The position numbers and the translations under genes are program-made. DNA of 64,000 bases from Pararhizobium gei (GTDB lineage: Bacteria > Pseudomonadota > Alphaproteobacteria > Rhizobiales > Rhizobiaceae). Below the pieces are notes generated by a model. That model was not told where the DNA came from and made no database searches. It saw only the letters and a program-made list of their open reading frames with translations. Each line of letters opens with the position of its first letter. Position 1 is the first letter of the stretch. The stretch spans positions 3,682,501-3,746,500 of the forward strand of contig NZ_CP119409.1 in NCBI RefSeq assembly GCF_029223885.1. Direction: 5' to 3'. Below, piece by piece: positions 54,417-63,682 of the stretch.

Positions 54417-55925
54417 TCAGTCTTCCTCGACGAAGACCTGTTTGCGACGTCTCGCGATGTTAGGAAGAAAGGCGACAATCAGCACGATGAGGGCAACCGT
54501 CAGAAGTCCTGCGCTGATGGGCCGGGTAAAGAAGACGGAAACGTCGCCGTGCGAAATCGTCATCGCCCTGCGCAGATGCTCCTCCAGCAGGGGCCCGAGG
54601 ACGAAGCCCAGCAGCATGGGCGCAGGCTCGAAATCCAGCTTCGACAGAGCGTAGCCAAACACACCGAACGCTGCCATCACATAGAGATCGAACGTGTTGG
54701 AGTTCACGCTGTAGACGCCGATGGAGGCGAAGGCGAGGATGGCCGGAAAGAGCACCGTGTAGGGAACGGTCAGAAGCTTAACCCACAAGCCTATTAGAGG
54801 CAAATTGAGGATGACCAGAAGCAGGTTGCCGATCCACATCGAGGCGATGAGGCCCCAAAACAAAACGGGTTGCTCAGTTGCAACCTGTGGTCCCGGCACG
54901 ATCCCCTGGATGATCATCGCGCCGATCATCAGCGCCATGACGGGATTGGCCGGCACGCCAAGGGTCAGCATGGGAATGAACGAGGTCTGCGCCCCGGCGT
55001 TGTTCGCGGCCTCCGGCCCCGCCACACCCTCGATCGCTCCTTGGCCAAATCGCTCCGGCGTCTTGGAGATTTTCTTCTCAAGCGCATAGGACGCAAACGA
55101 CGCCAGGATCGCGCCGCCGCCCGGAAGAACGCCGAGAGCCGATCCGAGCAAAGTGCCCCGGCACGCTGGACCGATCATAGCCCTGAAATCTGCACGACTT
55201 GGCCAGAGGCCTGCCACACGGCTGATAACGGAGGTCCGCTCGATCGTCGTCTCCAGGTTTCGCAGGATTTCTGCGATGCCGAAAAGACCGACGGCGACGG
55301 CCACGAAATTCAATCCGTCTGCCAGTTCCGGTCGACCAAGCGTGAAGCGCATCGCTCCGGTATTGATGTCGGTTCCGACAAGTCCGAAGACGAGGCCCAT
55401 CGACACCATGGCGATCGTTTTCAACACCGATCCGCGCGCAAGAACGATGGAAGCGGCAAGACCCAGCACCATCAGCCCGAAATATTCGGGCGAGCCGAAT
55501 TTCAAAGCGATCGAGGTCAAGGGCGGTGCGAGGGCGGCCACAACCACCGTCGCGATGGTGCCGGCAAAGAAGGAACTCAACGCCGCGGCCGCAAGCGCCG
55601 GCCCGGCCCTCCCCTGCCGTGCCATCTGGTATCCATCCAGGGCCGTCACGGCCGACGAGGATTCGCCCGGCAGATTGATCAGAATTGCCGTCGTCGAGCC
55701 GCCGTACTGTGCGCCGTAGTAGATGCCGGCAAGCATGATCAGGGATGTTTCGGGCGAAAGCGACAGGGTGATCGGCAGGAGCATGGCGATCGTTGCCGTC
55801 GGACCTATCCCCGGCAGAACGCCGACCAGCGTTCCGAGCAGCGTGCCAACGAAGCAAAAGAGAATATTGTAGGGCGTCAGCGCGGCGCTCAGGCCGAGCC
55901 CGAGATTTCCGATGAGGTCCATCAT
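54417..55925 (-). CDS. tctA: Tripartite tricarboxylate transporter large permease TctA
   Basis: 502-residue inner-membrane protein with about twelve spans. The duplicated family signature appears as GVLPGIGPTATIAMLLPITL near residue 37 and LGVLPGGGAILASFASYALE near 265, and FIPMLTLGVPANPVMALMIG follows. Works with TctB and TctC to import a carboxylate, here probably tartrate. Two bases or so separate it from tctB. Confidence 0.93.
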   Translation of the reverse strand: MMDLIGNLGLGLSAALTPYNILFCFVGTLLGTLVGVLPGIGPTATIAMLLPITLSLSPETSLIMLAGIYYGAQYGGSTTAILINLPGESSSAVTALDGYQMARQGRAGPALAAAALSSFFAGTIATVVVAALAPPLTSIALKFGSPEYFGLMVLGLAASIVLARGSVLKTIAMVSMGLVFGLVGTDINTGAMRFTLGRPELADGLNFVAVAVGLFGIAEILRNLETTIERTSVISRVAGLWPSRADFRAMIGPACRGTLLGSALGVLPGGGAILASFASYALEKKISKTPERFGQGAIEGVAGPEAANNAGAQTSFIPMLTLGVPANPVMALMIGAMIIQGIVPGPQVATEQPVLFWGLIASMWIGNLLLVILNLPLIGLWVKLLTVPYTVLFPAILAFASIGVYSVNSNTFDLYVMAAFGVFGYALSKLDFEPAPMLLGFVLGPLLEEHLRRAMTISHGDVSVFFTRPISAGLLTVALIVLIVAFLPNIARRRKQVFVEED

Positions 55926-55928
55926 AGC

Positions 55929-56381
55929 CTAAACTCCCAACCAGGGGCCGATAAGACGGACGGGCAGCCCGAGGCCATAATAGAAGACGCCGAGACAGAA
56001 CACGGTAATGCCGAGCGTGATGGCGAGAACGACGAGCGGCCTTTGCCCGGTCGCCGCTGTTGCCGCGGACAACGAGGTGAGCGCAACCGCTGGCACAAAC
56101 CCCAGGCCACGGACGGTCAGGCCGAACAGGATCGGCGCGATGATGATGGCGGCCAGAGCCCGCAAGGGTGCGATCTGCGGGTGAAAGCCTTCAGTGTCCC
56201 TGAGGGCCTTTATGCCGATGGCGATGCCGATCACCGTGATGACGATCGACAGGATCAGAGGGAAATAGCCCGGGCCCATTCTGAGCGCGGATCCGACATC
56301 CATTGTAAATATGGATGATATGCCGAACCCGATCCCGACAGCCAGCAGCGTGCCGGAGGCGGCAATATTCTTGATATCCAT
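55929..56381 (-). CDS. tctB: Tripartite tricarboxylate transporter small subunit TctB
   Basis: 150-residue small membrane subunit with four hydrophobic spans. GSALRMGPGYFPLILSIVIT is the TctB-type motif after the first span. Function of the subunit is structural support of TctA. Genes run tctC-tctB-tctA in one direction. Confidence 0.9.
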   Translation of the reverse strand: MDIKNIAASGTLLAVGIGFGISSIFTMDVGSALRMGPGYFPLILSIVITVIGIAIGIKALRDTEGFHPQIAPLRALAAIIIAPILFGLTVRGLGFVPAVALTSLSAATAATGQRPLVVLAITLGITVFCLGVFYYGLGLPVRLIGPWLGV

Positions 56382-56432
56382 GGAAGCCCTCCGTTCGACT
56401 GCGGGCTTTACCCCGCAGTCGAACCATCACCG

Positions 56433-57398
56433 TTAATCTGCGAACTGACCGGCAGCCTTGATGATCGGATCCCACCGCTTGATTTCGGAATCGAGCTTCG
56501 TACGAAGCGCCTCCTGGGTCGCCTGCTCCTTCGTCGCAGGCATGGTGGCGATCTGCGCGAAGCGTTCTTTCAAGGTAGCGTCTTCCATTGCGGCCTGGAG
56601 TGCCGTCGTCAGCTTGTCCAGGACTTCTTTCGGAGTGCCCTTGGGCGCGTAGACGCCATGCCAGACCCCGACTTTGAATTCAGGCAATCCGGCCTCGGTG
56701 GTCGTCGGCACGTCGGGCAGCGTGGCAGCCCGTGCATCGCTGGTGATCGCATATGCCTTCACCTGCTTCTGCGTGATCGGACCGACCGTGTTCGTCGCCT
56801 GGTCACAGGTCATATCGATCTGGCCGCCGAGCAAATCCGTCATGATCGGGCCGTTTCCCTTGTACGGAACGGTCGTCATCTGGGTTCCGATTGTTGACAT
56901 GAACAACGTGCCGCAGAGGTGGGACGCGGCTCCGATCCCGGCATGGGCATAGGTTACCTTGTTACCGTTCTGCTTGATGTAGGCGACGAGTTCCTGAAAC
57001 GTCGAAGCCGGGAACTCATTGCGCGCAATCACCGTCATCGCGGCGTCGCTGACGAGGCCGATCGATTCGAAAGCTTCCGTCGGTTTGTAGGGTAGCTGTC
57101 TGTAGAGGGCTGGTGCGGTCGCCATTCCGATATGATGGACGAGGATGGTGTAACCGTCGGGGTCGGCGTCCGCCACGCGCCGGGCACCGATCGTTCCACC
57201 TGCGCCCGCAACGTTCTCCACGACGATCTGCTTGCCGAGAGACTTCGACATGGCGTCTGCGGTCAGCCGGGCAATGGTATCGGTTGGCCCGCCCGCTGCG
57301 TAGGGAACCACCATGAATATGTTGCGCTCTGGGTAATCGGCCGCAAAAACCGAGGTGACTGATAGCGTAAAGGCCGCTATGATCGGTAGTAACTTCAT
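56433..57398 (-). CDS. tctC: Tripartite tricarboxylate transporter substrate-binding protein TctC
   Basis: 321-residue periplasmic protein (Bug family). The signal peptide is MKLLPIIAAFTLSVTSVFAA; the mature protein opens DYPERNIFMVVPYAAGGPTD. IVVENVAGAGGTIGARRVAD and NGPIMTDLLGGQIDMTCDQA are Bug hallmarks. The start at 57398 follows a GGGAGGAAG site; the open frame above it to 57710 overlaps the LysR gene and is not used. First gene of the transport operon. Confidence 0.93.
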   Translation of the reverse strand: MKLLPIIAAFTLSVTSVFAADYPERNIFMVVPYAAGGPTDTIARLTADAMSKSLGKQIVVENVAGAGGTIGARRVADADPDGYTILVHHIGMATAPALYRQLPYKPTEAFESIGLVSDAAMTVIARNEFPASTFQELVAYIKQNGNKVTYAHAGIGAASHLCGTLFMSTIGTQMTTVPYKGNGPIMTDLLGGQIDMTCDQATNTVGPITQKQVKAYAITSDARAATLPDVPTTTEAGLPEFKVGVWHGVYAPKGTPKEVLDKLTTALQAAMEDATLKERFAQIATMPATKEQATQEALRTKLDSEIKRWDPIIKAAGQFAD

Positions 57399-57519
57399 TT
57401 CTTCCTCCCATTTGCCGTCGTCTCCAACAACGGCACTCCTCAACGCAACATTCGCGAACAAGCGATTGACGGTCCAATGCCGTTTCGGCTTCAATTGGTG
57501 CCGGAAGTGAGAGAATGAG

Positions 57520-58437
57520 ATGGATACTGCCTGGCTTTTGGACTTGCGAGCACTCGCCGACACCCTCAATTTCTCGAGGGCAGCGGAGCTGCGCAACATC
57601 ACCCAGCCCGCTTTTGGTCGACGGATAAAGGCTTTTGAAGATTGGAGCGGATCGGTTCTGGTCGACCGTTCGACACACCGCATCAGGATTACGCCCGCCG
57701 GCGAAATCATGCTCGATGCCGCAAACGATATTCTTCAAAGAATCGAACGGGCCGTTCAGGACTTGAGCCACGAACGGGCTGCGACCGCCACCCTAACGTT
57801 TGCGGCGACGCATGCATTGTCCTTCACCTTTTTCCCGGGTTGGGTCCAAAGTCTGGGCTCGTCGGTGGCGACCGTCCCGATCCGGCTCCTTTCGGATAAT
57901 ATGAACGAGTGCGAGAGGATGATGGCAGAAGGCCGAGCCCAGTTTCTGCTCTGCCACTTCCATCCGAACAGCGGAATTCGTCTGCATGACGCAGACTTCA
58001 AGTACATGGAACTTGCCAGCGACGTCCTTCTCCCGGTTGCGCAGAAGAATGACAAGGGAGCGCCGATTTACAAGCTGCCAGGCACGCCATCGGATCCGGT
58101 CGCACATATTTCGTTCGACGAGAAATCAGGAATGGGGCGAATCTTGGCCGCCAATCTGCCCCACGTGGGGAGCGAACTGCATCTCGCTCGTGTGTTCACA
58201 TCCCATTTGGCAATGGTCTTGAAAGCGTTGGCATTGGAAGGGAAAGGCGTTGCCTGGATACCAAGCAGCCTTGCCAGTTCCGAGCTGGAGCCTGAAGGAA
58301 AGCTCGCAATCGCCGGCGACGAGAAGTGGATGGTGCCGGTCAAGATCGTGCTGATCCGATCCCGATCGCGGATGACGGAGTTGGCCGAGAAGTTCTGGAC
58401 GACCGTCGAAAGCGCATCCAAGCGAAAGCCGGCGTGA
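57520..58437 (+). CDS. LysR-family regulator of the tartrate module
   Basis: 305-residue LysR protein. The helix-turn-helix covers residues 5-60 (LRALADTLNFSRAAELRNIT, QPAFGRRIKAFEDWSG). The rest is a periplasmic-binding-like effector domain. Divergent from tctC with a 121-base gap, the classical place for a LysR operator; likely activates the transporter operon in response to tartrate. Confidence 0.9.
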   Translation: MDTAWLLDLRALADTLNFSRAAELRNITQPAFGRRIKAFEDWSGSVLVDRSTHRIRITPAGEIMLDAANDILQRIERAVQDLSHERAATATLTFAATHALSFTFFPGWVQSLGSSVATVPIRLLSDNMNECERMMAEGRAQFLLCHFHPNSGIRLHDADFKYMELASDVLLPVAQKNDKGAPIYKLPGTPSDPVAHISFDEKSGMGRILAANLPHVGSELHLARVFTSHLAMVLKALALEGKGVAWIPSSLASSELEPEGKLAIAGDEKWMVPVKIVLIRSRSRMTELAEKFWTTVESASKRKPA

Positions 58438-58533
58438 GCGTAACGTAGCCGCCGGACGTGCGGGCTCTTGATATGCAATGTACCAACCACCGTCTAAGGC
58501 GTGATCTAATCCCATCCGTAGGAAAAAATCGAA

Positions 58534-59577
58534 ATGAAGACGAAGCAGAAGATACTTCTTGGCACCTTGTTTTGGGGAGCAACCACAGTGGCCAGCAGTC
58601 TTGTTCAAGCTGACGATAAAACCTCGCTTCCGGGCTACGCAGAGGGCGCGCAGGTTGTCCGCGTCGAAAAAACACAAGGCCAGATCGATGAGATCAGCGG
58701 CGTGGTTTTTACGCAAATCAAGCAAGTTCGAGCCGTCACCCAGCTTGAAATGTCGCTGCTCGTGCCGCGGACCAAAGATCTGAAACCGGCGATTGTCTAT
58801 TTTCCGGGCGGCGGCTTTATCTCGGCGGATCATGAGAAGTTCATAGACCTACGCATGCCGCTCGCCAAGGCGGGCTTCGTGGTCGCGGCTGCGCAATACC
58901 GCACGGTTCCGAACAAGTATCCAGCTCTCGTCGAGGACGGTAAGGCTGCGATCCGCTATCTGCGCAAACATGCGGACGAATACGGTATCGATCCTGCCCG
59001 CATCGGCGTGCTCGGGGATTCCGCCGGCGGATATGTGTCGCAGATGATGGGCATGACGAATGGCGAGAAGAGCTTCGACAAGGGGCAGTTTCTTGACAAA
59101 TCCTCCGACGTCCAGGCGGCCGTGACGATGTACGGGATCTCGAACCTTCTGGAAATTGGCGACGGCTTTCCGGATGATATCGCAAAGGTGCATCAATCAC
59201 CGGCGGTGACCGAGGCGCTGCTGGTGAACGGCACGGCGTTTGGGGATTTCCCCGGTGCATCGATCGGTAGCGACCCCGAGAAGGCCTTACAGGCAAGTCC
59301 CATGGGCCATGTCGAAGGCAGCAAGCCGCCGTTCCTCATCATGCATGGAAGCGCCGACACGCTCGTTTCGCCCCTCCAGAGCGTGCAGCTCTTTGAGGCC
59401 CTGAAGAAGAAGGGCGACAAGGTTGAGTACGTTCTTGTCGAGGGCGCAGGTCATGGCGATCTCACCTGGTATCAGCCGCCGATCATCGACCGGGTGGTCG
59501 AGTGGTTCAAGGCCACATTGGGTGGTCCGATCAAGGGAAACAGCAGCACCGGGAATGCCAGCGGCGGAAATCTCTGA
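58534..59577 (+). CDS. Exported alpha/beta hydrolase (esterase/lipase type)
   Basis: 347 residues with a signal peptide (MKTKQKILLGTLFWGATTVA, cleaved near VQAD). The oxyanion site is in YFPGGGFISADHEK, the nucleophile Ser in GVLGDSAGGYVSQM, the acid Asp in IMHGSADTLVSP and His in VEGAGHGDLTWY. This is the BD-FAE/HSL-like arrangement. Substrate unknown. The C-terminus is a Gly/Ser/Asn-rich tail. Confidence 0.86.
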   Translation: MKTKQKILLGTLFWGATTVASSLVQADDKTSLPGYAEGAQVVRVEKTQGQIDEISGVVFTQIKQVRAVTQLEMSLLVPRTKDLKPAIVYFPGGGFISADHEKFIDLRMPLAKAGFVVAAAQYRTVPNKYPALVEDGKAAIRYLRKHADEYGIDPARIGVLGDSAGGYVSQMMGMTNGEKSFDKGQFLDKSSDVQAAVTMYGISNLLEIGDGFPDDIAKVHQSPAVTEALLVNGTAFGDFPGASIGSDPEKALQASPMGHVEGSKPPFLIMHGSADTLVSPLQSVQLFEALKKKGDKVEYVLVEGAGHGDLTWYQPPIIDRVVEWFKATLGGPIKGNSSTGNASGGNL

Positions 59578-59797
59578 ATCGAGCAAGATGTAGGCCTCAA
59601 TTTAAGTAGAGACAGACGCCGATTTAAAGTGAACTGGTCCTCAATCCTTCTCAAGGCCTTTGATCGCTACGCCGCCGCTCGCCTCACAGTCCAGAAGATC
59701 GCCGTACAAACGCCTTTGCAGCAAGTCGCACCGATAATGGAGAAACGAACATGGTTTGCTTTTTAAGGGACTTACCAAACTATTCGGCTTGGTGACT

Positions 59798-60634
59798 TTA
59801 CCTTCTAAGCCTTTGCGGATCGGCAACTGTGCGGTCGAAGTAGCGCGACGGCGTTGTTCCCAATGCCTTACGGAACATTGTTATGAAAGACGTTGCCGAC
59901 TCGTAGCCAAGGGCATCGGAGACTTGCTGTACGAGCACTCCGTCGGACAGCTTAGAGAGCGCAACAAGCAGATGGAGCTGCTGCCGCCATCGGCCGAAGG
60001 TCATTCCCGTTTCCCTGAACACCAAGCGGGCCAGGGTGCGCTCGCTGGTCGCGGTTCGGCCGGACCATTCGGCAAGCGTCGTGCGGTCGCCCGGGTGCGC
60101 CATCAGCGCCTCCTGGATCGCCACCATCTTCGGATGGGACGAAACCGGGAGCCTCAGTCCGCCAGTCGGCATCCCCTCCAGTTCCCTCAATAATACCTTC
60201 ATCAGAAGAAGTTCGTGCTCGTCGGCGTCGCTCCCTACGGTCGTGCCAACGAGGCGCAGGACTATCTCCCTCACCAAGGGGGTAATCTCGAGGGTGCAAC
60301 AATTATAAGGCAGGCAGGCGGCATCCTGTTTAACGAACAGCATGCATATGCGCGAGTGCGGCGATGCCGGGCTGCGGTAGCGAAGGCCGGCCGGAACCCA
60401 CACGGCGCATCCTGTCGGGACGATCCATAAAGACCCTGGAACATGGCACATTACCGCACCGCTCAGCGCGATGATAAGTTGCCCGCTCGCATGCTCGTGC
60501 AGCGGCAACTCAACCCAGTCCTCGTCGTACCCGACAAGCAACGCCATCGCGGGTGTCGCGAACTCGACGTCCCACGCGGCTGCCGTCGGCGCTCGGACGG
60601 GTGCGATTGGCAGATTTTCGATATCGATAGTCAT
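59798..60634 (-). CDS. AraC-family regulator with N-terminal cupin
   Basis: 278-residue regulator. Residues 30-110 form a cupin (LPLHEHASGQLIIALSGAVM), and the last 100 residues hold two helix-turn-helix units (TTLAEWSGRTATSERTLARL and VQQVSDALGYESATSFITMF). Divergent from the amidohydrolase at 60728 and probably its regulator. The ATG at 60634 is preferred over a GTG at 60649. A 92-base part of this gene recurs inverted at 61873. Confidence 0.88.
   Translation of the reverse strand: MTIDIENLPIAPVRAPTAAAWDVEFATPAMALLVGYDEDWVELPLHEHASGQLIIALSGAVMCHVPGSLWIVPTGCAVWVPAGLRYRSPASPHSRICMLFVKQDAACLPYNCCTLEITPLVREIVLRLVGTTVGSDADEHELLLMKVLLRELEGMPTGGLRLPVSSHPKMVAIQEALMAHPGDRTTLAEWSGRTATSERTLARLVFRETGMTFGRWRQQLHLLVALSKLSDGVLVQQVSDALGYESATSFITMFRKALGTTPSRYFDRTVADPQRLRR
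60092..60183 (-). repeat. Inverted repeat copy A (inside the AraC gene)
   Basis: This segment of the AraC coding region (encoding LEGMPTGGLRLPVSSHPKMV and the next residues) has a diverged inverted copy at 61873-61964, by eye with about 85 percent identity. The pair flanks the amidohydrolase pseudogene. Confidence 0.75.
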
Positions 60635-60727
60635 TTCGACGCGTATCACGCCATTAATAGACGCGATACTGACATTGCTGCCGGCGTACTTTCAGAGTTT
60701 CCGCCGTCCAATGGAGAAAACGAGATC

Positions 60728-61728
60728 ATGCGTATCATTGCTTTAGAGGAGCATGTCATGCTCCCTGAAATGACCCAACGAATTCCGGCTTCGGTTGCCG
60801 TAGAAGCCGGCTGGGTGCCGTCGAGCGGTCATTGGGGGCCGGGACCTCTCAACGAGGCGCTGGGCGATATACAGGAGGGGCGCATCGATGCGATGAACCA
60901 GGCCGGACTTACCCTGCAAGTGCTGTCTGTCATAGGTCCGGGCGCCGAGTTGCTGGCAGGAGAAGAAGGCATAAGCTTTGCGCGCGACTACAATGATCGA
61001 CTTGCCATTGCGGTCGAAAAAAATCCGGATCGTTTCGCGGCATTCGCCCACTTGCCTATGAAAGAACCCGCGGCGGCGGCTGACGAACTGGAGCGCTGCG
61101 TGAAAAAGCTCGGTTTTCGCGGGGCCTCCATCAATGGGACCACGGATGGACTGTTCCTGGACGACCCGCGGTTCGCTCCTATCCTGGCGCGTGCCGAGGC
61201 GCTCGGGTCCCCGCTTTATATTCATCCCGGACCGCCGCCACGTGCAGTGCGGGATGCTTATTATAGCGGACTGCCGGGCGAAATTTCATCGTATCTGCTG
61301 TCCAACGCCGGCTTCGGCTGGCATTCTGAAACGGCGATTCACATTCTTCGCCTCGTGCTGTCCGGCACGCTCGATCGGAACCCGGGTCTGAAGCTCATCA
61401 TCGGTCACTTGGGTGAGTTGCTCCCAATGCTGCTCAACGCGTTGATTAGACCTTCGGGACGGGAGCAGAAGCGGGACGGCTGCGGACCGTATCGCAAACT
61501 ATTCTGGATCAGGTTTGGATCACGACCAGTGGCTTCTTCGACACGTCCGCATTTCTCGCCGCGCTGACCGCGTTTGGCACAGATCGCATCCTGTTCTCGG
61601 TCGACTATCCTTACGCCACGAATAACGCAGGCACGGCATTTCTCAGCAGCCTGCCGGTTTCTCCTGCAGACCGGGAGCGCATCGCCCACGGCAATGCCGA
61701 CGCACTCCTTCGTCTACCAGCAGCTTGA
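60728..61728 (+). pseudogene. Amidohydrolase (2-pronyl-4,6-/resorcylate decarboxylase-like), frameshifted
   Basis: The frame from 60728 (MRIIALEEHVMLPEM) shows an amidohydrolase-2 TIM-barrel with PLYIHPGPPPRAV and LKLIIGHLGELLPMLL. Near 61435 one base appears lost: the rest of the family sequence continues in the next frame as TSGFFDTSAFLAALTAFGTD and DRILFSVDYPYAT, ending at TGA 61726-61728. That second frame also has an in-frame TAG at 61447. So the gene carries two lesions and is inactive as read. Confidence 0.85.
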
Positions 61729-61872
61729 TCAACTCCACCGAGCGCAGTGCCATCGTCGTGCCGAAGTCGGGGAACGGCGATGGGCTTTCAATCGACGCTC
61801 ATTGTCCCCCGCCGAAACACAGGGAGCGACGCGAAGACCACAAAGACCGCGTAACAAAGGTCCTTTTGGCGG

Positions 61873-61964
61873 ACTGGAGGGGATGCCGACGGGCGGACTG
61901 AGGCTCGCGGTTTCGTGCCATCGCAAGCTGGTAGCGATCCGGGAGGCGCTGATGGCGCATCCCG
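61873..61964 (+). pseudogene. AraC-regulator gene fragment (inverted repeat copy B)
   Basis: Reading on the plus strand gives LEGMPTGGLRLAVSCHRKLV and then AIREALMAHP, matching the AraC protein encoded at 59798-60634 in the opposite orientation. It is followed by a stop (TGATAA). Only about 33 codons are left of what was probably a second AraC gene. Confidence 0.75.
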
Positions 61965-62212
61965 CCACATGATAATTCCGACCGACTTGATTCAAGGGGA
62001 GATTTCGCAGGGCGGAATGCGTAACCCAACTCATACGCGCCGAAGCAAGCTGATTTCCCGTTGGTATTTTTTGAAACGCATCGCACCGAATCGTAGGTTC
62101 GGCGTTTATGTAGTGCCGCCGCGCAGTGCGGGGGCTCACAACCAGCGATTCCTGCGATTGGTGGAAAAACCTATCCCGAGTTTAGCGGCTTAGGCTTTCG
62201 ACATATGCCCAG

Positions 62213-62235
62213 TTCGAATCCCCGCCGGTCCGCCA
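62213..62235 (+). other. tRNA 3'-end fragment, possible attachment-site core
   Basis: TTCGAATCCCCGCCGGTCCG followed by CCA has the T-loop and acceptor 3' half of a tRNA (probably a tRNA-Ser type ending). No complementary 5' acceptor half is found upstream and the T-stem 5' side does not pair, so homology begins at the T-loop. Such fragments are left as att sites when an element integrates in a tRNA gene. Confidence 0.55.
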
Positions 62236-62321
62236 TACCGCCGATTCTACGCCATGGCGCGATACGCTGCGCGATGGCTACACAAAGGCCGCCGTTTACC
62301 GCACGATATGTCGCGCGGCGA

Positions 62322-62453
62322 CTATGGAGTCAAAAAACAAGTCTGAAACCACGTCCGGAGCGCAACGATATCGGCACGCTGTTCCAATCCCGTGGCACAG
62401 ACGAAATGGTAGGTGTCTCCGTAGCCCTCCATGTTGAAGTTCAGGCTCGCCAT
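62322..62453 (-). pseudogene. LysR-type regulator C-terminal remnant (tentative)
   Basis: A 43-codon frame on the minus strand reads MEGYGDTYHFVCATGLEQRA and ADIVALRTWFQTCF, resembling the last strand-helix unit of GcvA-like LysR effector domains. Nothing upstream continues it (a stop precedes). Too short for certainty. Confidence 0.4.
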
Positions 62454-62641
62454 AAGTTACTCCGCCTTCGGGGGTCGTCGATCGGTTGTCATCCTTGGAA
62501 TTCCCAAGTCATGCGACGCGGATTGTCTAAACATATCCATCCCTAACCGCTTTGGATGCTTTTGCTTTCATGGCGGCGTCACAATTCATGCTAGTCTTGC
62601 CCGGCTACGCGAGCGCGCCAGGTATCCGCCCGATTCGCTAG

Positions 62642-63678
62642 GTGTGAGCTTTCAGGAGGTTGTCCATTCGGAGCGGATTTAGGAGACTGGAGTTACCACA
62701 CCTCAGTTTTCCAGGATCGCTCCGAATGAACATTCATAAGAATGCCCGACTGACGCCTGTGCGTCGAGAAGAAATGGCTTTGGCGGTAACGAGCGGGCGG
62801 GTGTCCCCGGCACAAGCTGCGTGCATCTATGGCGTCTCGCCGAAGGTCGTGTCGCGCTGGGTCGCGCGCTTCAAAACGGCGGGACGCGACGGCATGGCGG
62901 ACCGTTCATCGCGGCCCAGAAGCAGTCCCCGGCAGACGGGCGGCGCTCTGGTCGAGCGCATCGCCGATCTTCGCAGGCAGCGGCTGACCGGCAAGCACAT
63001 TGCCATGGAGACTGGTGTTTCGCCTGCCACCGTCAGCCGGGTTCTCAAACGTGTCGGCCTGTCACGGATGAAGGACCTCGCCCCCGCCGAGCCGGTCGTG
63101 CGTTACGAATATGCCGAGCCAGGCGGCCTGATCCATCTCGATATCAAGCGCCTCGGCCGCTTCGACCGGGTTGGTCACCGCATCACCGGCAACAGGACGG
63201 GCCAGAGCAGATCCCGTGGTGTCGGCTGGGAATACGTCCACGTCTGCATCGATGACGCCTCCCGCATCGCCTTTACCGACATCTTCCCGGACGAAAAGGC
63301 TGCCAGCGCGGTTGCCTTCCTCACGGCCGCCGTCGCCTATTACAACAGCCTCGGCATCACAGTCACGCGCGGGATGACCGACAATGGCTCCTGCTACAAG
63401 GCCAGGGACTTCGCAAAAGCCTGCAAGGCGCTTGGTCTCAAGCACGTCCGCACCAAACCCTACACACCCAAGACCAACGGCAAGGCCGAGCGCTTCATTC
63501 AGACGGCATTGCGGGAATGGGCCTATGCATGCGCATATCCATCGTCAGAGCACCGCAAATCGAATCTGCCAAACTGGACCCACATGTACAACTGGCATCG
63601 CCCCCACGGCAGCCTAAACTCAAAAACACCCATCGGTCGCCTCGGTCTCAACCGGGACAACCTGTTGAGGCTCCACAT
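62642..63678 (+). mobile_element. IS481-family insertion sequence, complete, with CTAG target duplication
   Basis: A 1037-base element with imperfect terminal repeats: left TGTGAGCTTTCAGGAGG then TTGTCC (62643-62665), right (reverse complement) TGTGGAGCCTCAACAGG then TTGTCC (63655-63677). CTAG flanks both ends (62638-62641 and 63679-63682), the target known for IS481 itself (NCTAGN). The transposase frame is intact, so the element may be active. Confidence 0.85.
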
Positions 63679-63682
63679 CTAG
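62726..63682 (+). CDS. IS481-family DDE transposase
   Basis: 318-residue integrase-core transposase. The N-terminal half has helix-turn-helix units (ACIYGVSPKVVSRWVARFKT; MAMETGVSP-like ETGVSPATVSRVLKRVG). The DDE triad is visible in LIHLDIKRLGRF, GMTDNGSCYKA and NGKAERFIQTALREW. WTHMYNWHRPHGSLNSKTPI is the family C-terminus. The start MNIHKNARLTPVRRE at 62726 fits the family. The TAG stop (63680-63682) lies outside the right terminal repeat, in the CTAG duplication. Confidence 0.93.
   Translation: MNIHKNARLTPVRREEMALAVTSGRVSPAQAACIYGVSPKVVSRWVARFKTAGRDGMADRSSRPRSSPRQTGGALVERIADLRRQRLTGKHIAMETGVSPATVSRVLKRVGLSRMKDLAPAEPVVRYEYAEPGGLIHLDIKRLGRFDRVGHRITGNRTGQSRSRGVGWEYVHVCIDDASRIAFTDIFPDEKAASAVAFLTAAVAYYNSLGITVTRGMTDNGSCYKARDFAKACKALGLKHVRTKPYTPKTNGKAERFIQTALREWAYACAYPSSEHRKSNLPNWTHMYNWHRPHGSLNSKTPIGRLGLNRDNLLRLHI

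Larger units (their letters stand above)
61729..62641. other. Decayed region without intact genes
   Basis: About 910 bases between the amidohydrolase pseudogene and the IS481 element. It holds the AraC fragment, the tRNA 3' end, the LysR-like remnant, and at 62578-62641 a short frame that continues into the relaxase relic beyond the IS. No intact gene is visible. Confidence 0.6.

Noticed and set aside
59580..59797. Possible insertion-sequence fragment between the hydrolase and AraC genes
   Set aside because: AT-richer than its surroundings, but no terminal repeats or transposase motif could be recognised.
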